Shown: positions 7,259 through 13,679 of the stretch, piece by piece | Position numbering within the stretch: position 1 is the first letter of the stretch | Layout: every line of letters begins with the position of its first letter | Assembly (NCBI GenBank): GCA_017407765.1 | Contig: JAFQVZ010000274.1 | Span: forward strand, 1 to 15,203 | DNA from: Clostridia bacterium | Lineage (GTDB): Bacteria > Bacillota > Clostridia > Oscillospirales > Butyricicoccaceae | Direction: 5' to 3' | DNA length: 15,203 nucleotides | Program-made: the position numbers and the translations under genes | The notes under the pieces: generated by a model | Seen by the model: only the letters and a program-made list of their open reading frames with translations | Told to the model about the DNA's origin: nothing | Databases searched by the model: none

Positions 7259-8588
7259 ACAGTTTTTAAAGAGGATGTTCGTGCTGGCATTTCCCATTGC
7301 CATGCAGAACCTTCTCAGCTCATGCGGTTATCTGATCGACACAGCCATGGTGGTCGGCCTGGGCAATGTTGCCACATCGGCTATAGGTGTTGCCTCGCGA
7401 CGGAGCTTTCTGGCCAATATCGTCATTTTCGGCGTGTGTTCGGGCGGAGCCGTCCTGAGTGCCCAGCATTGGGGGGCCGGCAACCACGATGAGATACGCC
7501 GCACCACCGGCCTTGGCGTAATGGCTATAGCATTGTTCTCGGCGCTGTATATGGCGGTGTCGATGGTGATCCCAAAACAGATGATGGCGGTGTTCACAAG
7601 CGAGCAGGCGGTCATTGATGCCGGAGCCGTTTATATCAGGATAGCTGGGGCCGGTATATTGTTCAGCGGCATCTCGCAGGTCATAGGCGGCGCGATGCGC
7701 TCGACCGAGGATGTAAAAACACCCTTTATAGGCTCGACCTGCGGCGTTATCATCAATGTATTCTTCAATTATTCCCTTATTTACGGCCATTTCGGAATGC
7801 CCAGAATGGGGCTGAGCGGCGCGGCGCTTGCCACGGTCATCTCGCTTGTGGCACAGATGTGCATAATCCTTGTTCTGGCCAGAGTTAAGCAGAGCCCCGG
7901 CCTTTGCAGGCTGAGCGACATAAAGGCGCTCACATCGGCCTTTGTTCGCAAATATGCATCCATTGCCGCTCCGGTGCTTGTCAATGAGATCACCTGGGCG
8001 GTGGGAACCAATATCTATTCGGCGATACTTGCCCGTCAAGGCAGCGAGAACTATGCCGCATACACTGTTTTCAACTCGGTGCACGAAATATTCTTCGTAT
8101 TTTTCATCGGCCTTTGCAATGCCTGTGCCATTATGGTCGGCAAGTCGATAGGCGAGGGAGGAAACGAAGCATATAAGATCGCAAAGAAGTTCTTTGTTGC
8201 TATTCCGGTGACTGCCGTTGTCCTCGGCGCGGCACAGATAATCCTGCGATATCCCATACTGGGCCTGATGGACATCGAAACGGCAGCCGCAAGAGAAACG
8301 GCGGCCTCGCTGCTGGTGCTTCACGGCATACTGATGCCGCTGATCAACATACCCTATCTTGCGGTGGTCGGTGTGTTCCGCGCAGGCGGCGACACCAAGT
8401 ACGGCTTCTTTATCGACACATTCTCGATATATGCTCTTGGCATACCTGTGCTGGCATATATGGCATATATGACGGAAGCTACTTTTGTTCAGATGGTGGC
8501 CGGAATGTATCTTGCCGAATATATTTTAAAAACTTTTCTGTGCATTTGGCGTTTTAAAAGCGGAAAATGGATCAGAAGACTCACATAA
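7248..8588 (+). CDS. MATE-family multidrug/organic-cation exporter
   Basis: Polytopic inner-membrane exporter of 446 residues with about 12 hydrophobic segments in two MatE halves (about 10-175 and 235-400), the normal MATE length and duplication. Typical features are the N-terminal RMFVLAFPIAMQNLLSS, DTAMVVGLGN, and the cation-site-like GGAMRSTEDVKTPF region with its second-half counterpart GVFRAGGDTKYGFF. Transport would be driven by H+ or Na+; the substrate is unknown. I place the start at TTG 7248: GGAGG (7234-7238) lies 9 nt upstream and it gives the family-typical (M)TNKQFLKRM. An ATG at 7191 would add 19 atypical residues and a 68-nt overlap. The ATG at 7275 has no spacing from its GAGG. 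It is the last gene of the two-component operon and is followed by a strong terminator. Confidence 0.93.
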   Translation: MTNKQFLKRMFVLAFPIAMQNLLSSCGYLIDTAMVVGLGNVATSAIGVASRRSFLANIVIFGVCSGGAVLSAQHWGAGNHDEIRRTTGLGVMAIALFSALYMAVSMVIPKQMMAVFTSEQAVIDAGAVYIRIAGAGILFSGISQVIGGAMRSTEDVKTPFIGSTCGVIINVFFNYSLIYGHFGMPRMGLSGAALATVISLVAQMCIILVLARVKQSPGLCRLSDIKALTSAFVRKYASIAAPVLVNEITWAVGTNIYSAILARQGSENYAAYTVFNSVHEIFFVFFIGLCNACAIMVGKSIGEGGNEAYKIAKKFFVAIPVTAVVLGAAQIILRYPILGLMDIETAAARETAASLLVLHGILMPLINIPYLAVVGVFRAGGDTKYGFFIDTFSIYALGIPVLAYMAYMTEATFVQMVAGMYLAEYILKTFLCIWRFKSGKWIRRLT

Positions 8589-8602
8589 AATGGAGTTTTT
8601 CG

Positions 8603-8632
8603 CAAAGCCGGAGTTTTTCTCCGGCTTTGTTT
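8603..8632 (+). terminator. Intrinsic terminator after the MATE gene
   Basis: A perfect 11-bp stem, CAAAGCCGGAG (8603-8613) and CTCCGGCTTTG (8619-8629), encloses a TTTTT loop and is followed by TTT. It ends the four-gene operon starting at 4225. The U tract is short, but the stem is strong and begins 14 bp after the stop codon. Confidence 0.88.
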
Positions 8633-8634
8633 AA

Positions 8635-8681
8635 TATCTACATATTGTTGATAATGCTGAAAATAAATCTATATCTTGACA
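8635..8681. promoter_or_regulatory. Tandem NrdR-box-like sites upstream of nrdD
   Basis: Box 1 (8635-8650) has the core CTACATATTG at 8638-8647 and box 2 (8666-8681) has CTATATCTTG at 8669-8678. Each matches the known NrdR-box core CwAtATaTwG at nine of ten positions. The cores are 31 bp apart, the three-helical-turn period expected for cooperative binding of the ATP-cone repressor NrdR. They precede nrdDG, a classic NrdR target. A TTGACA (8676-8681) overlaps box 2 but lacks a well-spaced -10; the strong promoter lies further downstream. nrdR itself is not in the window. Confidence 0.65.
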
Positions 8682-8714
8682 AAATATTCTTCGTAGAGTT
8701 ATGTATACTGAATG

Positions 8715-8743
8715 TTGACAGTAGGCTTTGTAGCATTTATAAT
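8715..8743 (+). promoter_or_regulatory. Perfect-consensus sigma-A promoter of nrdDG
   Basis: TTGACA (8715-8720) and TATAAT (8738-8743) are separated by exactly 17 bp, so both hexamers and the spacer match consensus. The predicted transcript start is near 8750, giving a leader of about 168 nt before nrdD. Such a strong core promoter implies that expression is limited by repression or by the leader. Confidence 0.85.
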
Positions 8744-8749
8744 TTTAAA

Positions 8750-8917
8750 ACGTGATGGACAACCATCGAAAAAACAGTTATTTAGTTGTTAGATATTGGT
8801 AATTTAGTTATCAGCGAACAGGGACTGAAGCATGCTTATTCCCTTTGAACAGGCAGTTTTTTCGCTGACTTTTAAAATTAAAAAGACCCATATTGAAGCA
8901 TTTGAAAGGGGTATAAG
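8750..8917 (+). promoter_or_regulatory. Structured 5' leader of nrdD (candidate RNA regulator)
   Basis: The leader of about 168 nt starts with a small hairpin, GATGG (8754-8758), loop ACAA, CCATC (8763-8767). A long-range 8-bp helix, TCAGCGAA (8811-8818) with TTCGCTGA (8861-8868), then encloses a nested helix AGGGA (8820-8824)/TCCCT (8840-8844). That helix carries an inner AAG/CTT hairpin around CATG and leaves a single-stranded arm before the closing strand. About 35 nt of A/T-rich sequence separates this fold from the ribosome binding site (AAAGGGG, 8905-8911). It does not match any riboswitch I recognise and no clear terminator/antiterminator pair is visible, so function is only inferred. 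Confidence 0.4.
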
Positions 8918-11251
8918 ATGTTCAGCAAGATCATAAAGAGAGACGGCAGAGAGGTGGAATACGACCTTTCCAAGATCTCGTCGGCCATCTCCAGAGCTAT
9001 GGAGGCCACAAAGAGCATCGACGAGGGCGAAAGCCTGCGCTTGGCTAAGGCAGTTGAGGCCAAGCTGGTCGAGCGTTTTGGTGATGAGGCTCCCGGCGTC
9101 GAGGATATCCAGGATATCGTCGAGGTAGTGCTGATGGATAACGGCTATGCGTCGGTTTCCAAGAAATATATCATCTATCGTTCCGAGCGTACAAAGGCTC
9201 GCGATATGAAGAGCAACCTGATGAAGGTATATAACGAGATCACATTCTCGGATGCCGAGGACAGCGATCTTAAGCGCGACAACGCCAACGTCGACGGCGA
9301 CACAGCCATGGGCACCATGCTCAAGTACGGCAGCGAAGGCGCAAAGGACTTCTATGAGAAGTATATCCTCTCTCCCGAGCAGAGTAAGGCTCACAGAGAG
9401 GGCGACATTCACATCCATGACTTTGATTTCTACACCCTGACAACGACCTGCTGCCAGATCGATATCGAGAGCCTCTTCAAGGGCGGCTTCTCCACAGGCC
9501 ACGGCTTCCTCCGCGAGCCCAATGATATCTCCAGCTACGGTGCACTGGCTTGCATCGCCATCCAGTCGAATCAGAACGATCAGCACGGCGGTCAGAGCAT
9601 TCCCAACTTTGACTACGGCCTCGCAAAGGGCGTAGCCAAGACCTTCAAGCGCATCTATGGTGCAAACCTTGCAAAGGCCGTTGTTATGCTTGAGGACATC
9701 GACGAGGGCACAGATAAGCGCCAGGCTCAGATCCGCGCTCTTATCAAAACTATTTACAAGGAATACGGCGTCGCTCCCGAGATCAACATGAGCGAGGCAT
9801 ACAAGGAAGTCGAGAAGCGCGAGCTGGCTGCTATCGGCGTTGACGGCGAGCTTTATGAAAAGTGCGCAAGATTCGCATATAAGAATGCCCTCCGCGAGAC
9901 CGACAAGACCACATATCAGGCAATGGAGGCTCTGGTGCATAACCTCAACACCATGCACTCCCGCGCAGGCGCACAGACACCCTTCTCCTCCATCAACTAC
10001 GGCACCGACACCAGCCCCGAAGGCCGCATGGTAATCAAGAATGTCATGCTGGCAACAGAGGCAGGCCTCGGACGCGGCGAGACACCTATCTTCCCCATCC
10101 AGATCTTCAAGATCAAGGAAGGCGTCAACTATAATCCCGGCGATCCCAACTATGACCTGTTCAAGCTGGCCTGCCGTGTTTCGGCAAAGCGCCTGTTCCC
10201 CAACTTCAGCTTCCTCGACGCGCCCTTCAATCTGCAGTATTACAGAGAGGGCCGTCCCGAGACCGAGATCTCCTATATGGGCTGCCGCACACGCGTAATG
10301 GGCAATGTTTATGATCCCGAAAACGAGATCTCCTTTGGCCGCGGCAACCTTTCCTTCACATCCATCAATCTGCCCCGCATCGCCATCGAGAGCAAGGGCG
10401 ATATCAAGTGGTTCTATGAAGAGCTGACACGCAAGATGGAACTGGTAACACGTCAGCTCCTCGATCGTTTTGCCATCCAGTCCAAGAAGAAGGTCAAGAA
10501 CTATCCCTTCCTCATGGGCCAGGGCGTATGGCACGGCTCCAAGAACCTCTCTCCCAACGACTGTGTCGGCGAGATCCTCAAGCACGGCACACTTTCGGTA
10601 GGCTTCATCGGCCTTGCCGAGACTCTGGTCGCACTGACCGGCAAGCACCACGGCGAGAGCGAAGAATCGAGAAAGCTGGGCTTGGAGATCGTCACATATA
10701 TGCGTAAGTATCTTGATGACCTCAGCAAGGAAATGGGCCTCAATTTCACTCTGCTGGCCACACCTGCCGAGGGTCTTTCGGGCCGTTTCGTCCGTATCGA
10801 CAAGAAGAAGTACGGCATCATCCCCGGTGTAACCGACAGAGAGTATTACACAAACAGTTTCCATGTTCCCGTTTATTATAACATTTCGGCCTATGATAAG
10901 ATCCGCATCGAGGGCCCCTATCATGCGCTGACCAATGCCGGCCATATCAGCTATGTCGAGCTGGACGGCGACCCCAGCCAGAACCTTGAGGCCTTTGAGA
11001 AGGTCGTCCGCACCATGCATGACTGCGGCGTTGGCTATGGCTCTATCAACCATCCCGTCGACAGCGACATCGTCTGTGGCTACACCGGTATCATCGGCGA
11101 GCGCTGCCCCCGCTGCGGCCGTCTCGAGCGCGATCACGGCCCCAAGTTCGAGCGTATCCGCCGCATCACCGGCTATCTGGTAGGTACAATGGACCGCTGG
11201 AACGACGCCAAGACAGCAGAAGAGCACGACAGGGTGAAGCACAGTGTCTGA
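8918..11251 (+). CDS. nrdD: Anaerobic (class III) ribonucleoside-triphosphate reductase
   Basis: Glycyl-radical enzyme reducing ribonucleotides to deoxyribonucleotides without oxygen. It is 777 residues long with an N-terminal ATP-cone (about 3-92; MFSKIIKRDGREVEYDLSKI) that senses ATP/dATP. The catalytic barrel includes TTTCCQIDIESLFKGG, AIQSNQNDQHGGQSIPNFD and NLNTMHSRAGAQTPFSSINY. The glycyl radical site is G752 in RRITGYLVGT near the C-terminus, preceded by the zinc region with C720, C730 and C733. The position usually occupied by the first Cys (CxxCG) reads DIVCG here, so one expected Zn ligand is replaced by D717; I believe related Firmicute enzymes share this, but cannot check. The start follows AAAGGGG with 6-nt spacing. 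It overlaps nrdG by 8 nt. Codon use is strongly biased (AAG, ATC, GGC), suggesting high expression. Confidence 0.97.
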   Translation: MFSKIIKRDGREVEYDLSKISSAISRAMEATKSIDEGESLRLAKAVEAKLVERFGDEAPGVEDIQDIVEVVLMDNGYASVSKKYIIYRSERTKARDMKSNLMKVYNEITFSDAEDSDLKRDNANVDGDTAMGTMLKYGSEGAKDFYEKYILSPEQSKAHREGDIHIHDFDFYTLTTTCCQIDIESLFKGGFSTGHGFLREPNDISSYGALACIAIQSNQNDQHGGQSIPNFDYGLAKGVAKTFKRIYGANLAKAVVMLEDIDEGTDKRQAQIRALIKTIYKEYGVAPEINMSEAYKEVEKRELAAIGVDGELYEKCARFAYKNALRETDKTTYQAMEALVHNLNTMHSRAGAQTPFSSINYGTDTSPEGRMVIKNVMLATEAGLGRGETPIFPIQIFKIKEGVNYNPGDPNYDLFKLACRVSAKRLFPNFSFLDAPFNLQYYREGRPETEISYMGCRTRVMGNVYDPENEISFGRGNLSFTSINLPRIAIESKGDIKWFYEELTRKMELVTRQLLDRFAIQSKKKVKNYPFLMGQGVWHGSKNLSPNDCVGEILKHGTLSVGFIGLAETLVALTGKHHGESEESRKLGLEIVTYMRKYLDDLSKEMGLNFTLLATPAEGLSGRFVRIDKKKYGIIPGVTDREYYTNSFHVPVYYNISAYDKIRIEGPYHALTNAGHISYVELDGDPSQNLEAFEKVVRTMHDCGVGYGSINHPVDSDIVCGYTGIIGERCPRCGRLERDHGPKFERIRRITGYLVGTMDRWNDAKTAEEHDRVKHSV

Positions 11252-11795
11252 GATCAGGATCAATGGCATCGTGAGTGAATCCATCACCGATGGACCGGGC
11301 ATCAGATACACGGTGTTTACACAGGGCTGCGCCCATAATTGCCCCGGCTGCCACAATCCCGAAACACACGACTATAACGGCGGAAGCTTCAAGAGCATCG
11401 AAGAGATGCTTGAAGCCATCAGACGCGATCCCATGATCACAGGAGTCACCCTTTCGGGCGGCGAACCCTTTGATCAGGCCGATAAGCTGCTGGAGTTTGC
11501 CAAGGCCGTTAAAGAGATGAAGCTCGAGCTGGCAGCATACACAGGCTATATCTATGAAAAGCTTCTCAGCGAAGGCGGAAGCAGGGAAGAGCTGCTCAGG
11601 CTGCTGGATGTTGTCATAGACGGCCCCTTCATCATGGAGCAGAGAAATCTTGACATCCGCTTCAAGGGCTCTGAAAACCAGCGCATCATCGATGTTCCCG
11701 CAAGCCTCAACAGGGGAGAGGTCGTTCTTAAAGAGGACGGACGCTGGATCGCAGGAGAAGATCCTTTCCCTGCCATCGTCCCCGAGCGAGTTTAA
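11244..11795 (+). CDS. nrdG: Anaerobic ribonucleotide reductase activase (radical SAM)
   Basis: Radical-SAM enzyme that reductively cleaves S-adenosylmethionine to install the glycyl radical on G752 of NrdD. The [4Fe-4S] cluster motif is C29-x3-C33-x2-C36 (GCAHNCPGCHNP). The SAM-binding GGE segment is SGGEPFDQ at 71-78. Length is 183 residues; family members are usually about 150-200. The start is GTG 11244, inside the last codons of nrdD (TGA 11249-11251), with a weak AGGGTGA about 6 nt upstream. The 8-nt overlap implies translational coupling, which suits two proteins working as a complex. The adjoining strong terminator ends the nrdDG operon. Confidence 0.96.
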   Translation: MSEIRINGIVSESITDGPGIRYTVFTQGCAHNCPGCHNPETHDYNGGSFKSIEEMLEAIRRDPMITGVTLSGGEPFDQADKLLEFAKAVKEMKLELAAYTGYIYEKLLSEGGSREELLRLLDVVIDGPFIMEQRNLDIRFKGSENQRIIDVPASLNRGEVVLKEDGRWIAGEDPFPAIVPERV

Positions 11796-11808
11796 TATCA
11801 GTAACTTA

Positions 11809-11850
11809 AATGCCATCCGGCTTTATTGCCGGGTGGCATTTTTCTTTTCT
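11809..11850 (+). terminator. Intrinsic terminator of nrdDG
   Basis: A 13-bp stem (one G-U pair) is formed by AATGCCATCCGGC (11809-11821) and GCCGGGTGGCATT (11828-11840) with a 6-nt loop, then TTTTCTTTTC. It starts 14 bp after the nrdG stop codon. Confidence 0.95.
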
Positions 11851-11911
11851 GTCAATGTGCTGAAAAAGATTGGTTACTATGCCTAAAAAAACGATCTGCT
11901 TTAATTGTTGA

Positions 11912-11940
11912 TTGATAATTAACACAAAACGGCGTATAAT
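11912..11940 (+). promoter_or_regulatory. Sigma-A promoter of the M20 peptidase pair
   Basis: TTGATA (11912-11917) and TATAAT (11935-11940) are 17 bp apart, one mismatch from perfect consensus. The -35 is flanked by an inverted repeat TTAATT (11901-11906)/AATTAA (11917-11922). Just after the predicted start lies a short hairpin GGGCA (11953-11957), loop TAT, TGCCC (11961-11965), then the palindrome ATAGCTAT (11971-11978). Either could be a regulator site. This is the only good promoter seen for both M20 genes. Confidence 0.75.
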
Positions 11941-12016
11941 TGTATTGGTTTTGGGCATATTGCCCTGATTATAGCTATAAAAAATGATTTTTCATAAAAG
12001 AAAGGAACAGCACATT

Positions 12017-13399
12017 ATGAGCTATACAACAGCATACAATGTTATCGACAAGGAAGCCGATAAGCTGATCGATCTGGCCCAGAAGATGTGGCACGAGCCT
12101 GAAACGGCATACAACGAGGTCAAGGCCTGCGCATGGCTGGCTGAGGCTCTTAAGGAATACGGATTTGAAGTAGAGACAGGCCTTTACGGCATGCCCACCT
12201 CCATCAGAGCTACATGGGGCAAGGGTCATCCCGTCATCGGTATTCTCGGCGAGTATGATGCCCTTCCCGGCATGAGCCAGAAGGTGCAGACAACTAAGGA
12301 AGCCGTTGTTTCGGGCGCTCCCGGCCAGGGCTGCGCACATAACCTGCTGGGCACAACCTCTCTCGGCGCAGTTCTCGGCATCAAGGCCGAGCTGGAAGAA
12401 AAGGGCCTTGAGGGCACAGTAGTATTCTATGGCTGCCCCGGCGAGGAAGTTCTGACCGGTAAGGCATTTATGGCACGCGAAGGCGCGTTCCGCGATCTTG
12501 ACCTGGCATTCTCCTGGCACGGCAGCACAACTAACGAAGTAACAGACGGCATTATGACCGGTCTCAACAGCGCCATCTTCCACTTCAAGGGCCGCACAGC
12601 TCATGCCGGCGGCGACCCCTATAACGGTCGTTCGGCCCTCGACGCAGCCGAGATCATGAGTGTTGGCGCAAACTATCTCCGCGAGCACGTAACAGGTGAT
12701 GTCCGCATCCACTATGTATACAAGGAAGCCGGCACAGCTCCCAACATCGTTCCCGACAAGGCATCGGTTTGGTATTATGTCCGCGCATTCAGCCGCGAAG
12801 CCATCGAAGATACATATAAGAGACTTATCAAGTGTGCTGAGGGCGCAGCTCACATGACCGAGACAGAGGTCGAGATCGAGTTCCTGGGCGGCTGCTACAA
12901 CACACTCAATAACAAGGTGCTCATCAAGGCTTCTCACGATGCAATGCTCGAGACACCTCTTCCCGTATGGACAGAAGAAGAACTGGCATTTGCCGATGAA
13001 CTCAACAAGCTCAGCCCCATGTATGACAACATGGTTCAGAGAGGCACAGCTCATCCCTCCATCCACAGCTCGGTGCTCGATATCCAGCACACCAACGGCT
13101 ATGGCTCCACCGATGTCGGCGACGTTATGCACATCGTTCCCTGCGCTCAGGTAATGACAGCCACAAGCTCCATCGCCACACCCGGCCACAGCTGGCAGCT
13201 GACAGCCTGCGCAGGCCATTCTATCGGCCACAAGGGCATGATCTACGGCGCTAAGGTAATGGCAGCCGCAGCTATGAAGTTCTATGAGGACAAGGCTCTG
13301 GTCGAGGCTGCTAAGGCCGAGTTCAACGAGTCGATGAACGGCAAGACATATAATTGCCCCATCCCCAAGGAAGTACCCATTCCTCAGCCCCAGAAGTAA
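12017..13399 (+). CDS. M20D-family metallopeptidase/amidohydrolase, AbgB-like (copy 1)
   Basis: Predicted cytoplasmic di-metal amidohydrolase of 460 residues, resembling p-aminobenzoyl-glutamate hydrolase subunit AbgB and N-acyl-amino-acid deacylases. Expected metal and catalytic residues are present: C106-x-H108 in GQGCAHNLL, E143-E144 in CPGEEVLTGK, H168 in SWHG and H391 in TPGHSWQ. The lid/dimerisation domain (about 182-300) contains GRTAHAGGDPYNGRSALDA and REHVTGDVRIHYVY, characteristic of AbgB relatives. The true substrate is unknown, and no AbgA or AbgT partner gene is in the window. I start at ATG 12017 because AAGGA lies 10 nt upstream; an in-frame ATG at 11984 has no ribosome binding site. 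It is followed by a paralogue in the same direction. The last codons and stop lie inside a hairpin that begins a repeat tract. Codon bias is strong. Confidence 0.92.
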   Translation: MSYTTAYNVIDKEADKLIDLAQKMWHEPETAYNEVKACAWLAEALKEYGFEVETGLYGMPTSIRATWGKGHPVIGILGEYDALPGMSQKVQTTKEAVVSGAPGQGCAHNLLGTTSLGAVLGIKAELEEKGLEGTVVFYGCPGEEVLTGKAFMAREGAFRDLDLAFSWHGSTTNEVTDGIMTGLNSAIFHFKGRTAHAGGDPYNGRSALDAAEIMSVGANYLREHVTGDVRIHYVYKEAGTAPNIVPDKASVWYYVRAFSREAIEDTYKRLIKCAEGAAHMTETEVEIEFLGGCYNTLNNKVLIKASHDAMLETPLPVWTEEELAFADELNKLSPMYDNMVQRGTAHPSIHSSVLDIQHTNGYGSTDVGDVMHIVPCAQVMTATSSIATPGHSWQLTACAGHSIGHKGMIYGAKVMAAAAMKFYEDKALVEAAKAEFNESMNGKTYNCPIPKEVPIPQPQK

Positions 13400-13418
13400 T
13401 CGGAGATTACTTCCGGGG
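13388..13418 (+). repeat. Hairpin across the stop codon of M20 copy 1
   Basis: CCCC (13388-13391) and GAAGTAATC (13393-13401) pair with GATTACTTC (13405-13413) and GGGG (13415-13418). The loop is GGA and there is a single A-C mismatch. The stop codon TAA (13397-13399) is in the 5' arm. There is no U tract, so it is not a standard terminator; it may protect the mRNA 3' end, slow termination, or be the edge of the repeat. The same architecture recurs at the stop of copy 2. Confidence 0.8.
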
Positions 13419-13499
13419 GCCCCGAATTAAATAGATTTTGCCGAAATAAATCCGGCAAAATCAGAGTGCCGAACTGTCGGCGCGATGCAGAAGCATCGT
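13415..13499 (+). repeat. Intergenic structured repeat, copy R1
   Basis: The boundary GGGGGCCCC (13415-13423) is followed by an A/T-rich spacer with AAATAGA. A 10-bp hairpin then forms from GATTTTGCCG (13434-13443) and CGGCAAAATC (13453-13462), loop AAATAAATC. In place of the second hairpin seen in R2 and R4 it has two small ones: GCCGA/TCGGC (13468-13472/13477-13481) and CGATGC/GCATCG (13483-13488/13493-13498). The next copy starts directly after it. Confidence 0.8.
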
Positions 13500-13575
13500 G
13501 GGACCCCAAATTAAATAGATTTGCGGTGAGTGAATCACTCGCAAATCGTACACCGCCATTCTGACCGGCGGCGAA
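13500..13575 (+). repeat. Intergenic structured repeat, copy R2
   Basis: The boundary GGGACCCC (13500-13507) is followed by AAATTAAATA. The first hairpin is GATTTGCG (13518-13525)/CGCAAATC (13540-13547), extended inside by GTGA/TCAC around the GTGAA loop. The second is CCGCC (13553-13557)/GGCGG (13567-13571) with loop ATTCTGACC. It is 76 bp long and nearly the same as R4 in its second half. Confidence 0.85.
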
Positions 13576-13634
13576 GGGACACAAAACATAAATAGATATT
13601 GCCGGAGTGAATCCGGCAATATCGGAACGCCATT
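13576..13634 (+). repeat. Intergenic structured repeat, copy R3 (3' truncated)
   Basis: A degenerate boundary GGGACACA (13576-13583) and spacer ACATAAATA precede a perfect 11-bp hairpin, GATATTGCCGG (13595-13605)/CCGGCAATATC (13613-13623) with loop AGTGAAT. After CGCCATT (13628-13634) it loses similarity, so the second hairpin is missing. Unrelated A/T-rich sequence with the ribosome binding site of the next gene follows. Confidence 0.82.
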
Positions 13635-13679
13635 TAATTATTTGAGCATTTGAAATTTAAAATAAAAGGAGAAGAGAAA

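Noticed and set aside
8804..11356. An 850-codon open frame antisense to nrdD and its flanks
   Set aside because: It is produced by the strong codon bias of nrdD; its product is low-complexity with no recognisable domain, while the plus strand carries clear NrdD motifs.
11984..12016. N-terminal extension of M20 copy 1 from an in-frame ATG
   Set aside because: There is no ribosome binding site before it, while AAGGA precedes the ATG at 12017 and gives an N-terminus equal in register to the paralogue.
13388..13418. Ordinary Rho-independent terminator after M20 copy 1
   Set aside because: The stem is strong but is followed by GC-rich GGGCCCC, with no U tract.
13388..13640. Possible CRISPR array between the M20 genes
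   Set aside because: Units are 76-85 bp with variable stems and no unique spacers of regular length, and no cas genes are present.
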